Positions 1-7,807 of a DNA stretch of 27,226 nt are shown piece by piece (positions within the stretch are counted from its first letter, which is position 1; the number at the start of each line of letters is the position of its first letter). The DNA is from an uncultured Frankiales bacterium. GTDB taxonomy: Bacteria; Actinomycetota; Actinomycetes; Mycobacteriales; SCTD01. Position numbers and translations under genes: made by a program. Where the stretch lies: contig CAMLIA010000032.1 of assembly GCA_946479905.1 (NCBI GenBank), positions 1 through 27,226 on the forward strand. The letters run 5' to 3'. Under the pieces are notes generated by a model, which was not told where the DNA came from, did not search any database, and worked only from the letters and a program-made list of their open reading frames with translations.

Positions 1-2
1 AG

Positions 3-830
3 CAGGGCGCCGACCAGCTCACGGCCGCCGCCACCGCGCTCCGGGAGCACCGCGACGAGACCGAAGCTGCCATCGCCGCCGCCGGCCAGACGGCGAGCGA
101 GCGGCTGGCCGAGAGCCGCTCCGGCCTCCAGGCCGGAGCGGAGTCCGTGGCGGCACTGCTGCGGGAGACGGTCGACGGGCTCATCGCGCAGGCGGCCCAG
201 GCGCGCGACGAGCTGCACCAGGTCGTGGTCGACGCCCGCAAGGCCGCGGAGCAGGAGCTCGCCGCCCTGCGCGAGCAGATCCAGGCCGCGGAGCGGCGTG
301 AGGCGTCCGTCGCCGAGCGCCTCCAGCGGCATGTCGAGGAGCTCGTCGCCCGGACCGACGCGACCGTCGGTCAGTCCCTGAACCACTTGCGGAGCGTGGC
401 CGATGCCCTGCTCGAGCGGGACGCCCAGCTCGAGCAGCGGCGGGCCGACGAGTTCGCGCGGGTCCTCCAGGTGGTGCTGGCCGAGGGCGGGGCGAGCACC
501 CGCCGGCTGCGGGACCGGATCTTCCGGGGCATGGAGACGGCGAAGGCCGCGCCGACCGCACCACAGCCCGTCGCCAGGGACGTGGTCCCCGCTCCGGCGG
601 CCGAGGTGCGCGCCGAGGAGGCCCAGCAGCCACCCGTGAAGAAGGCACCGGCGAAGCGACCGCCCGCCACCCAGCCCGCCACCAAGCCGCCCACCAAGGC
701 CGCGGCCCGGAAGGCGACGCCGAAGAAGGCCACAGCGCCCAAGGCCACGCCCACGAAGGCCGCTGCCAAGAAGGCGCCCGCCGCCCCCGACGTACCCGAG
801 ACCGCCCCCGTCCAGGAGGAGAAGGCATGA
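3..830 (+). CDS. Coiled-coil protein with Lys/Ala/Pro-rich tail (5' partial)
   Basis: The frame is open from the window edge, so the true start lies upstream; the GTG at 147 is only an internal candidate. The visible 275 or so residues fall into two parts. The first is a long Ala/Glu/Arg/Gln-rich stretch with heptad-like spacing, consistent with a coiled coil, running to about base 540. The second is a low-complexity basic tail (about 600-800) with repeated KKAPAK, KKAT and TKAAAKKA-type units, resembling histone-H1 or HupB-like tails. There is no signal peptide or membrane segment in the visible part. The stop overlaps the next start by four bases (ATGA), so the two are probably translationally coupled. 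I do not recognise the family. A DNA-binding, granule-associated or cytoskeletal coiled-coil role would each be guesses from composition. Confidence 0.75.
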   Translation, partial: QGADQLTAAATALREHRDETEAAIAAAGQTASERLAESRSGLQAGAESVAALLRETVDGLIAQAAQARDELHQVVVDARKAAEQELAALREQIQAAERREASVAERLQRHVEELVARTDATVGQSLNHLRSVADALLERDAQLEQRRADEFARVLQVVLAEGGASTRRLRDRIFRGMETAKAAPTAPQPVARDVVPAPAAEVRAEEAQQPPVKKAPAKRPPATQPATKPPTKAAARKATPKKATAPKATPTKAAAKKAPAAPDVPETAPVQEEKA

Positions 831-1075
831 CCCGACCCGACGAGTCGCTCGCGCCGAGCCGGCGCGGTCGCCGGCCCGCCGTCACGCCGACCTCCGACTA
901 CGACGAGACCGAGGTGGCTCGGGGTTCGGCCACGGCGCTGCTGGGTGCCCTGGGCAGGATGCAGCTCAAGCTCGACGTGCTGTCGCGGGAGCAGTCCGAG
1001 GCCCTTGCTCGCCTGGAGGCCAAGGTCGAGCGCCTGCAGCGGACGATCGACGAGCTCACCGTCGTCGAGGAGTAG
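827..1075 (+). CDS. Small coiled-coil protein, 82 aa
   Basis: An ATG start overlaps the upstream stop as ATGA, and a strong Shine-Dalgarno AGGAGG lies at 814-819. The N-terminal 35 residues are polar and basic, probably disordered. Residues about 38-80 form a regular amphipathic helix with Leu/Ile at heptad positions (for example ARLEAKVERLQRTIDEL), so a dimeric coiled coil is likely. Its coupling to the upstream coiled-coil gene suggests the two proteins act together, perhaps as partners. No known family was recognised. Its stop codon lies 2 bases from the stop of the convergent DUF4012 gene. Confidence 0.8.
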   Translation: MTRPDESLAPSRRGRRPAVTPTSDYDETEVARGSATALLGALGRMQLKLDVLSREQSEALARLEAKVERLQRTIDELTVVEE

Positions 1076-1077
1076 CG

Positions 1078-2817
1078 CTACCTCGCGTACAGCAGGTCGA
1101 GCGGGGCACCCTCCCGACGGACGTCGAGGGTGTCCGGACGCAGCAGCGGCTGCTGGCGGTACGTCATGGGCTGGCCGGTGCGGGACGGCTGACGCAGGTG
1201 CAGCACGAGCGTGCGCGTCGCGGCCCGATCGACGGTCAGGAAGGTCGAGAAGACCGACAGCCCACGCTCGGTGCCGGACTCCATCACCAGCGGTCTCCCG
1301 TCCAGCGTCGCGCCGAGGAGAGTGCCCTCCCTGCCGACCACGACCGAGACCCAGTACTTCGCCTGTCCGACCGGCGCCGTGGGGTCGTCGGGCCGGGCGG
1401 TCACGTACGGCGGGAGCCCGGTCGGGGCCGCGTTGGTCAGGGCCACCGTCACCCGGGCGTCCTCCTCGGGGACAGGTCCGGTGCCGAGGTCGGTGGCCGC
1501 CTCCGTCGGGGTGCCGCGGTAGGACACGGTGCGCTGCAGGTAGGCACCGAGCTTCGAGCCGCCGACGTCCTGCGTGAGCACGGACAGGAACGGGCCGTCG
1601 GCGAGCAGCGCGCCGCCCACCCGCGACTGCACGAGCTGCGCCTCCAGTCCTGCCTCCGCGGACCAGACCTGCAGGTGGCCGGTGGACGCAGCGCGGGAGA
1701 CCCGCTGCAGGACCCGCGAGCCGTCCAGGCCTGGACGCCGGAGCCGGTCGACGACGTGCCTGGTCGTCGCGGACAGGTACGCGTTCCGGGCGGCGTTCTG
1801 GCGGGCCGTGAACTTGCGGTAGGCGTCGACCAGCAGCACGCGCACGGCGTTGCGCTCGGTGACGCGCGTGCCGTCCTCGAGCACGAGAGGGCCCGTGGCA
1901 CCGAGCAGGTCGGCGAGCGCCACCGGGTCGACGAGCAGCACGCCGTCGACCCGCTTGCCGGACTGGGCCTTCCAGAGCCCGGCGAGGACCCGCGCCGCGG
2001 TCGGGGTGTCGGCAGTGAGGTTGGCGCTGAGCCAGGAGGAGGTCGTGTCGAAGCGACCGAAGCGGTCGTCGTACTCCGCACCGAGCGCGACGACCGGCGC
2101 GGCCGGGTCGTGCAGGTCGTTGTTGGGCCCCACCCTCGTCAGCGCGAAGGTCCCGTCGCGCACCTCGAGCAGCCCGTAGGCACCGAGCAGCCCGCCGGTC
2201 GCCCGCGGCTCGGCGTTGTTCTGGACGGCGAGCAGGTAGCGCTTGTCACCGGACATCATCGTCGGCAGCACGAGCGCCGCGACCCGGGCCTCGCGCAGCG
2301 AGCGCGCCAGCTCGGTGAGGCGGTCGTCGAGGTCGCGGCGAGGGCCGTCGAGCTGCGTGATGTCCGAACGCGGCGCGGTCCGCAGCTGCCGGCGGACGGC
2401 GCCGAGTCGCCCCTCGGCGCGGGTGAGGGGCTGCTGTGCCCTGAGGAACGGGCCGGTGTCGATGCGTCCCGACCACCGCGGCTGGCTGCTGAGGTCGAGC
2501 AGGGGCGGCAGCACGTCAGCCGTGGTGACGTGCGCCGCACGCGACATCGCCTGCAGCTCCCGGACGGCCCGTCCCACGACGGGAACGTGCCCGTAGGCAC
2601 GCCACAGCAGGTCGTGGGTGCGGCGGTCAGCGTGGCCGGCGCGCCGCTCGGCGGCGGACAGCTGCGCACGGGCCGCGCCCAGCTCGGCCCTGCCGAGGTC
2701 GTCCTGCGCCCCGGCGAGGGAGGTCTTGGCCGCCAGCAGGTCGTGCCGTGCGCCGGGCAGGGTGAGGGCGAGAACGGCGCCACCGAGCAGCAGCAACGTC
2801 GCCAGTGCGCCCAGCAC
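1078..2817 (-). CDS. DUF4012 domain-containing membrane-anchored protein
   Basis: Encodes 579 aa counted from the first canonical start, GTG at 2817. A single hydrophobic segment at the very N-terminus is followed by an Ala/Arg/Leu-rich helical region (about 25-150). Then comes the DUF4012 core with its hallmark QNNAEPRATGG, and a C-terminal half with LDTLDVRREG-like beta-rich sequence. DUF4012 proteins are often found by polysaccharide loci in actinobacteria; their biochemistry is not established. The protein is probably anchored with most of its chain outside. The start is odd: the frame stays open upstream to the stop of the preceding gene (2919) and encodes a very basic stretch (RHRRRRLRRVRRRLYP) just before the hydrophobic helix, but has no ATG, GTG or TTG there. 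The gene follows the LAFTG surface-protein gene and may be co-transcribed with it. Confidence 0.85.
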   Translation of the reverse strand: MLGALATLLLLGGAVLALTLPGARHDLLAAKTSLAGAQDDLGRAELGAARAQLSAAERRAGHADRRTHDLLWRAYGHVPVVGRAVRELQAMSRAAHVTTADVLPPLLDLSSQPRWSGRIDTGPFLRAQQPLTRAEGRLGAVRRQLRTAPRSDITQLDGPRRDLDDRLTELARSLREARVAALVLPTMMSGDKRYLLAVQNNAEPRATGGLLGAYGLLEVRDGTFALTRVGPNNDLHDPAAPVVALGAEYDDRFGRFDTTSSWLSANLTADTPTAARVLAGLWKAQSGKRVDGVLLVDPVALADLLGATGPLVLEDGTRVTERNAVRVLLVDAYRKFTARQNAARNAYLSATTRHVVDRLRRPGLDGSRVLQRVSRAASTGHLQVWSAEAGLEAQLVQSRVGGALLADGPFLSVLTQDVGGSKLGAYLQRTVSYRGTPTEAATDLGTGPVPEEDARVTVALTNAAPTGLPPYVTARPDDPTAPVGQAKYWVSVVVGREGTLLGATLDGRPLVMESGTERGLSVFSTFLTVDRAATRTLVLHLRQPSRTGQPMTYRQQPLLRPDTLDVRREGAPLDLLYAR

Positions 2818-2916
2818 CAGGATCAGCGGGTAGAGCCGTCGCCGGACCCGCCTGAGTCGTCGTCGGCGGTGGCGGGATCGCTGCTCGGAGATGGGGGTGC
2901 TCCTCGTCCCGGCGGG

Positions 2917-3657
2917 CTAGGCCAGGCGGCGGCGCCGGTGTCGGCGCTCCGTGAGCGCGAGGACGATGCACCCGCCGGCGACCAGGACGGTGCCGAGCAG
3001 GACGGCGAGCACGGCGGGGAACCCGGTGAAGGCCAGCCGCTCGCTGGTCGCGGCCACGTCAGCACGAGGGAGGGAGAGGTCCGCGCCGGGCTGGGGCGCA
3101 GCGCGACCGACGGCCGTGCTGCCGCCGCCGGCGGCCGGCACGGTGCCCACAGTGCCGTTGCTGCCGGGCGCCGCTTCATCGCCGTAGCCCGTGCTTCCCG
3201 TGAGCCCGCCGGCCTCGGTCGTGGACTGCGACTGCTGCACGCCGTCGATGTAGAGCACGGCGGTCACCGTGCGGCGGACCGCTGCTTCGGCCGGCTGCAT
3301 CCGGAAGAACGACCGGTGCGCCGCCGAGGTGCTCGTGCTGTCGGGAGCGTCCCCGGTGCCCCGCAGCCGGTGCTCACCCGCAGGCGTGTCGGCGCCGTAG
3401 CAGAGCCGCTTCGAGAACTTGCCGGCGTGGCTCGTCGTGGCGGTCCCGCGGGACTCACCGTTGTCGGTGATCTCCACCGTGACGTCCGGCAGGAAGCCCT
3501 TGCCGGAGAACGTCGCGCACTGGCCAGCGCTGATCCGGCTCGGCGAGACCTGACCCTCGGCGTCGCTGTTCGGCGGGTAGTCGGCGGCAAACGCGAGCGG
3601 GGCGGCCGTCAGCAGCACCGCGAGCCCACCGCTCATGGCCCAACGTCGCAACCGCAC
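2917..3657 (-). CDS. Cell-wall-anchored surface protein with LAFTG sortase signal
   Basis: I chose the GTG at 3657 (246 aa) because a GGGG element sits 5 bases upstream and the product then opens with RLRRW followed by a hydrophobic signal peptide ending AFA-ADYP. The frame is open to 3783, but that extra N-terminus looks non-coding. The mature part has a compact beta-rich domain with two cysteines that could pair, then a Gly/Ala/Ser/Thr-rich stalk. It ends with LAFTG (residues 208-212), a hydrophobic helix and an RRHRRRR tail. This is the classic sortase sorting signal in the LAxTG form preferred by class E sortases of high-GC actinobacteria. No sortase gene lies in the window. The adhesive or structural role is inferred from architecture only. 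Confidence 0.85.
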   Translation of the reverse strand: MRLRRWAMSGGLAVLLTAAPLAFAADYPPNSDAEGQVSPSRISAGQCATFSGKGFLPDVTVEITDNGESRGTATTSHAGKFSKRLCYGADTPAGEHRLRGTGDAPDSTSTSAAHRSFFRMQPAEAAVRRTVTAVLYIDGVQQSQSTTEAGGLTGSTGYGDEAAPGSNGTVGTVPAAGGGSTAVGRAAPQPGADLSLPRADVAATSERLAFTGFPAVLAVLLGTVLVAGGCIVLALTERRHRRRRLA

Positions 3658-3846
3658 AGCTACCCCTGTCACTCTCTCCACGATCCGGGCAGCGCCCCGC
3701 ACGGGCTGGGTAGTGGCATGACAGGCGGGGGCTGTGCCCGGAGTGCATGAACGTCGCACTTCGGTGTCACAGAATGGTCGCACAGCGGACTGACGTCGCG
3801 CATCACCCGTTCAGCCCACAATTCCGGACATCTGGGCAGGTTCTCC

Positions 3847-4656
3847 TCATCGCGGGGCGGGCAGCCCCAGCTCGGGCCCGAGCTGGAGCAGCTCCGCCAC
3901 GATCCGGTCGGCCACGAGCCGGTGGCCCTCGGCCGACCGGTGGATCCCGTCGGGCAGCAGCGCCACCGCGTCAGCGCTCACGACCTCGGACGTGCGCACC
4001 AGGGTGACGTGCCCGTCGGGCGCGCGGGTGACGACCTTCTCGAGGATCGCGGTGTACCGGTCGATGCGCTCCTGGAGGCCCGGCATCCAGTGCAGCAGGA
4101 CCTCGTTGGCGGGGTCGATGTCGAGCACCAGGACGTGCGCGTTGCACTGCCGGGCGCACAGCTGCAGCAGCCGGGCCATGGAGCGCTCGAAGACCGACGG
4201 CCGGACCCTCGACCAGCGGGGACCCACCCGCCCGGCCAGCTGCCGCTGCCAGCCGCGCACCACCGGCCGCAGCCGCGGCACCACCTTCTTGCGGTACCGG
4301 TGCGCGACCGCCCCGTGCCCAGGAAGCCAGGTCATCGTGTTGCGGAGCAGCCAGGTCGGCAGCACCCGCGCCTGCGCGTCGACGATCCCGAGGTTCACGA
4401 TCACGACGTCGGGCAGCTCGTCGCGGACCCAGGACTCGAAGTGCGGCAGTGCCTCCTTCACGGTGGTGTGCCAGCGACTGTGGACGGCGACCGTGGCCTC
4501 GACCCCGCGCTGGTGGAGGAGCTCGCGCAGCCATCCCGGGTAGCAGTCGTCGTCCACGCCGTACGCCGCGGGCACGGTGAGGAAGACGCACGAGTTCCCG
4601 ATGACGACGATCCGCAGCGGCCGTCCAGGCGTTCCCGGGGGCTGACGGTCAGGCAC
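3847..4656 (-). CDS. SGNH/GDSL-family hydrolase or esterase
   Basis: Encodes 269 aa from a GTG start that overlaps the stop of the upstream GT4 gene by 8 bases. SGNH signatures are in order. Block I is VVIGNS (Ser22 is the predicted nucleophile, with GNS replacing GDS). Block III is seen as VNLGIVDA near residue 95. Block V is LPDGIHRSAEGH, with Asp236 and His239 completing the triad. There is no signal peptide, so it probably acts in the cytoplasm or peripherally. As the last gene of a polysaccharide operon it may add or remove acyl groups on glycan intermediates; SGNH proteins can act as esterases or acyltransferases, so the direction is not decided by sequence. Confidence 0.82.
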   Translation of the reverse strand: MPDRQPPGTPGRPLRIVVIGNSCVFLTVPAAYGVDDDCYPGWLRELLHQRGVEATVAVHSRWHTTVKEALPHFESWVRDELPDVVIVNLGIVDAQARVLPTWLLRNTMTWLPGHGAVAHRYRKKVVPRLRPVVRGWQRQLAGRVGPRWSRVRPSVFERSMARLLQLCARQCNAHVLVLDIDPANEVLLHWMPGLQERIDRYTAILEKVVTRAPDGHVTLVRTSEVVSADAVALLPDGIHRSAEGHRLVADRIVAELLQLGPELGLPAPR

Positions 4657-5728
4657 CGAGGTACACCTCCTCCAGCCGGGGGACGATGACTGTGGCCCAG
4701 TCGTAGGACGCCCCGACGGCCCGGCAGCGCTCGACGGTGGCCGGGTCCCGGGTCAGCTCCAGAGCCGTGCGTACGGCGTCCGCGACCGCCTCCGGGGTGG
4801 CTTCGGCCCTGCAGCCGGTGCCGCCGGTGACGATCCCGCTCGGCCCCCAGCCGTCGTCGAGCACGACCACCGGCGTGCCGCAGGCGAGGCTCTCCACGAC
4901 GGTCATGCCGAACACCTCCCGCTCGCTGATCAGCGCCGTCACCCAGGCGCTCCGGTAGGCGTCGACCAGCTCTTCGCCGGACAGCACGCCCAGATGCCGG
5001 GTGCGGCTCCTGACGGTCTCGGGAGCGGCGTCGATCCAGCGCTTCGGGTCGCCCTGCCCGACGAGGTGCACCTCGAGGTCGGGGATCTCGGCGGCAGCCG
5101 CGAGCAGCAGGGCGACGTTCTTGCGCGGAGAGGTGAGGGCACCCACGTACAGCAGCACCGGCCGGTCTGCCCGATGGCCACCAGGAGAGAACGCGGCGGC
5201 GTCCACGCCCGGTGGTACGACGGTGCCGCTCAGGCCGGCAGCCTCGTGAGCCTGGGCCGCGGCTGCCTCCGAGACGCAGACCAGCTCGTCGACGTGCCCG
5301 GCGAGCCGCAGCGCCTGCTTGTGCGGGCTGAGGTCGCGGATGCGGTGCTCGACGGGACCGTGCAGGGTCAGGACGGTGCGCAGGCCCGGCCGGACGCGGC
5401 CTGCCAGCGCCGCCGCGGCCGCGTCGTAGAGCGACCCGGCGTGCCACACGTCGACGTCGCGCGGGAGCACGTCGAGCAGGCACTGCGCGCCGAACCGCAT
5501 CTGCGTGCGGGCCCGCAAGCGACCCGTCAGCGGGCCGCGCGCGAAGCCCCGGACGGGGACGCCCAGGACCTCGTCGCGACGGCGCTGCTCGGAGGTGGTG
5601 AGGATGCGGACGTGGTGCCCGCGGCCATGCAACCCGGCGGCGAGCTCGTGGACGTACCGCTCCGCGCCGCGGGTCACCTCGGGCCAGGCCACGACGTGGC
5701 TGAGCACGACACTGAGCTTCTCGGTCAT
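4649..5728 (-). CDS. Glycosyltransferase family 4 (GT-B)
   Basis: Encodes 359 aa with an ATG start overlapping the upstream stop as ATGA. The N-terminal Rossmann-like half begins with a beta strand and the acceptor loop TRGAERYVHELAAGL, typical of GT4. The C-terminal nucleotide-sugar half has LYVGALTSPRKN (phosphate-binding region) and the E-x7-E-type motif EREVFGMTVVE followed by SLACGTPVV. It is a cytoplasmic or membrane-peripheral retaining enzyme that transfers a sugar to a growing glycan lipid. Donor and acceptor cannot be told from sequence. It lies between the hexapeptide acyltransferase and the SGNH gene in the ABC-exporter operon. Confidence 0.9.
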   Translation of the reverse strand: MTEKLSVVLSHVVAWPEVTRGAERYVHELAAGLHGRGHHVRILTTSEQRRRDEVLGVPVRGFARGPLTGRLRARTQMRFGAQCLLDVLPRDVDVWHAGSLYDAAAAALAGRVRPGLRTVLTLHGPVEHRIRDLSPHKQALRLAGHVDELVCVSEAAAAQAHEAAGLSGTVVPPGVDAAAFSPGGHRADRPVLLYVGALTSPRKNVALLLAAAAEIPDLEVHLVGQGDPKRWIDAAPETVRSRTRHLGVLSGEELVDAYRSAWVTALISEREVFGMTVVESLACGTPVVVLDDGWGPSGIVTGGTGCRAEATPEAVADAVRTALELTRDPATVERCRAVGASYDWATVIVPRLEEVYLGA

Positions 5729-6669
5729 CGCTCGTCTGCTGTGCGCAGCACCTTCGCCGGGATGCCGGCGACGACGGCGCCGTCAGGCACGTCCTTGGTG
5801 ACCACGCAGCCCGCGGCGACGACGGCCGCCCGCCCGAGCCGGACGCCTGGCATGACGCTGCCCTTCGAACCGACGAAGCTCGCGGCGCCCATGGTGACGG
5901 GCAGGGCCGTCACCCCCTGGTCGAGCATCTGGACGAGGGTGCCGTCGAGGTCGTGGTGGGTGTCGAGCACCGTGACGTAGTCGGCGACGCACGCACCGAA
6001 CTCCCAGAGCATGTCGGCGTCGGCATGCAGCATCGCGCCCTTGCCGATGACGTTGCGGCCGGTGAGGCGCAGCTGCCCCTTCACGTTGATCGAGACGTCC
6101 TGCCGGATCTCGCACCCGGGCCCGATCAGCAGCTCCCCGCGCAGCCTCAGCAGCACACCGCTCAGCAGCCGGCAGCGCGGTCCGATCTCGAGGACGGCGC
6201 GACCCGGAGCCAGGTGGAAGCGGGTGCCGGGCTCGACGTACAGGTCCTCGGCGACCCGCACCTCGAGGTCGGTGCCGTGCAGCCAGGCCTCCCAGCGGAG
6301 GCGCGCCAGGAAGCGCCGACGCCACCAGCGGCGGCGCAGGTTGAGGGCCCGCCGGTTCGGCGGGATCCGCAGGGTGTTGCGGCCGCGCCGCGCGAGCCTC
6401 CTGGCCAGCCCTGGTCGGGCCGGCGCGGGCATCGACCACGGCCCCAGGTCCGCGTCGACAGCCACGTAGAGCTTGGCGGCGAGGACAGCCAGCAGCGGCT
6501 TCAGCTCTGGGCTGGAGGCCTTGTCCAGCAGGTGCTTCCACGTGACGACCGTCGCGCCGCCGTCGAGGACGATCGCGCCGACCCCCGGCAGCCGTTGCAG
6601 GTCCGTCCGGGCTCTGGCGACCGCTTCCGGGTCGCCGTCGCCCAGCACCTCGACGAGGTCCTCAGTCAT
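5725..6669 (-). CDS. Left-handed beta-helix (hexapeptide) acyltransferase with long N-terminal extension
   Basis: Encodes 314 aa. The C-terminal half (about 155-314) shows hexapeptide repeats, an internal VLDTHHDLDG loop and the usual ending VVTKDVPDGAVVAGIPAKVLR, typical of sugar O- or N-acetyltransferases using acetyl-CoA. The first 150 residues are not typical: an acidic segment of about 90 residues is followed by a stretch dense in Arg and Trp (LRRRWWRRRFLARLRW), which could bind membrane or lipid phosphate. The start overlaps the stop of the ABC ATPase gene by 8 bases, so translation is probably coupled. Inference: it acylates a sugar of the exported polymer. Substrate unknown. Confidence 0.87.
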   Translation of the reverse strand: MTEDLVEVLGDGDPEAVARARTDLQRLPGVGAIVLDGGATVVTWKHLLDKASSPELKPLLAVLAAKLYVAVDADLGPWSMPAPARPGLARRLARRGRNTLRIPPNRRALNLRRRWWRRRFLARLRWEAWLHGTDLEVRVAEDLYVEPGTRFHLAPGRAVLEIGPRCRLLSGVLLRLRGELLIGPGCEIRQDVSINVKGQLRLTGRNVIGKGAMLHADADMLWEFGACVADYVTVLDTHHDLDGTLVQMLDQGVTALPVTMGAASFVGSKGSVMPGVRLGRAAVVAAGCVVTKDVPDGAVVAGIPAKVLRTADER

Positions 6670-7807
6670 GGCGCTCCGTGAGGACCGGAGCGAAGTCCAC
6701 CAACCCCGTGCTGCCGAGCCGGGTGCTCACCGCCAGGTGCACGGCGGGTTGCTCGAAGTGCGTGACGGACAGGTCCTCGTTGCCCACCCCCACGTCGACG
6801 ACGTAGCTGCCGGCGGCGACGTTCAGCAGGATCTCGAGGGTGAAGGTGCGGCGCTCTCCTGCCCGCATCGGCTCGAGCTTCGGCGCGTGCAGGCCCAGCC
6901 ACGAGCCGATCATGCCGCCGCCCTCCTTGTGCAGCGTCGCGCCGACCATCGACGGGCCGACGTCCTCCCGGGCCTCGACGACGAGCTCGACGAGGACCCG
7001 GTCGCCCGGGTCCCAGAGCTCGCGTGGCTCGCCGTCCGGCGTGAGGGCCCGTGCGGACACCAGCTGCACCGCGGCGTCGGAGCCCGCCTCCGCACCGAGC
7101 TCGCCACCGCGACCCCCGAGGGCGAGCAGCTCGTGGTAGCGGCCGATCACCTCCCGGACCCCTCCGCTCAGCAGCGGCTCGCCCTTCTCGAGCAGCAGCG
7201 CCCGGTCCGACAGCGACTGCACCGCGGCGAGGTTGTGGCTGACGAACAGGATCCCGGCGCCGGCCTCGCGGATCTCCCGGATCCGGTCCAGGCACTTCAC
7301 CTGGAAGGGCAGGTCACCGACGGCGAGCACCTCGTCGACGAGCAGCAGCTCGGGCTCGGTCGCGATCGCGACGGAGAACCCGAGTCGCATGAACATGCCG
7401 GAGGAGTATGTCTTCACGGGCGAGTCGATGACGTGGCGCAGCTCGGCGAAGTCGACGATGCCCTCGAGCCGGGTGGCAACCTCCTTCTCGGTCATCCCGA
7501 GCAACCGGCCGTTGAGCGCGACGTTCTCGCGGCCGGTCAGGTCCGGGTGGAAGCCCGCCCCGACCTCGATGAGGGGGGCCACGCGCCGGGCCCGCCGGAC
7601 CTCCCCCTCGCTCGCATGGGTGACCCCGGCGGCGAGCTTGAGCAGGGTCGACTTGCCGGCGCCGTTGCGGCCGACGACGGCCACGACCTCACCGGCGTCG
7701 ACGCTGAGGTCGACGCCCCTCAGCGACCACGCGTCGGCAGACCTCTTGCGCAGCGAGGGGTGCGGGTACCGCTTGCCGGCCCCCGCCATGAGCAGCCTTG
7801 TCGTCAT
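6662..7807 (-). CDS. wzt: ABC polysaccharide exporter ATPase with C-terminal extension (Wzt/TagH type)
   Basis: Encodes 381 aa from an ATG that overlaps the permease stop as ATGA. The open frame extends much further upstream, but that part is the shadow of the permease gene. Seen: Walker A GRNGAGKST (46-54), a signature YSSGM (134-138) in the divergent form usual for polysaccharide exporters, Walker B LLLVDE (154-159) and a switch His in FVSHNLAAVQ. From about residue 240 an extra beta-rich domain follows, placed like the glycan-binding C-terminal domain of Wzt proteins that recognise a finished polymer end. With the adjacent permease it should form a dimeric exporter moving a lipid-linked glycan across the membrane. 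The gene symbol is by family resemblance. Confidence 0.9.
   Translation of the reverse strand: MTTRLLMAGAGKRYPHPSLRKRSADAWSLRGVDLSVDAGEVVAVVGRNGAGKSTLLKLAAGVTHASEGEVRRARRVAPLIEVGAGFHPDLTGRENVALNGRLLGMTEKEVATRLEGIVDFAELRHVIDSPVKTYSSGMFMRLGFSVAIATEPELLLVDEVLAVGDLPFQVKCLDRIREIREAGAGILFVSHNLAAVQSLSDRALLLEKGEPLLSGGVREVIGRYHELLALGGRGGELGAEAGSDAAVQLVSARALTPDGEPRELWDPGDRVLVELVVEAREDVGPSMVGATLHKEGGGMIGSWLGLHAPKLEPMRAGERRTFTLEILLNVAAGSYVVDVGVGNEDLSVTHFEQPAVHLAVSTRLGSTGLVDFAPVLTERHD

Noticed and set aside
1198..3750. Very long + strand open frame (850 codons) opposite DUF4012 and the LAFTG gene
   Set aside because: It reads as antisense low-complexity Arg/Gly/Gln/Glu sequence with no domain, and the opposite strand has clear families. 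Long antisense frames are expected at this GC content.
3658..3846. Extended N-terminus of the LAFTG protein to 3783, or a small gene in this gap
   Set aside because: The extra residues are Cys/Thr/Arg-rich and precede a complete signal peptide; no convincing small gene or promoter was found in this 189-base gap.
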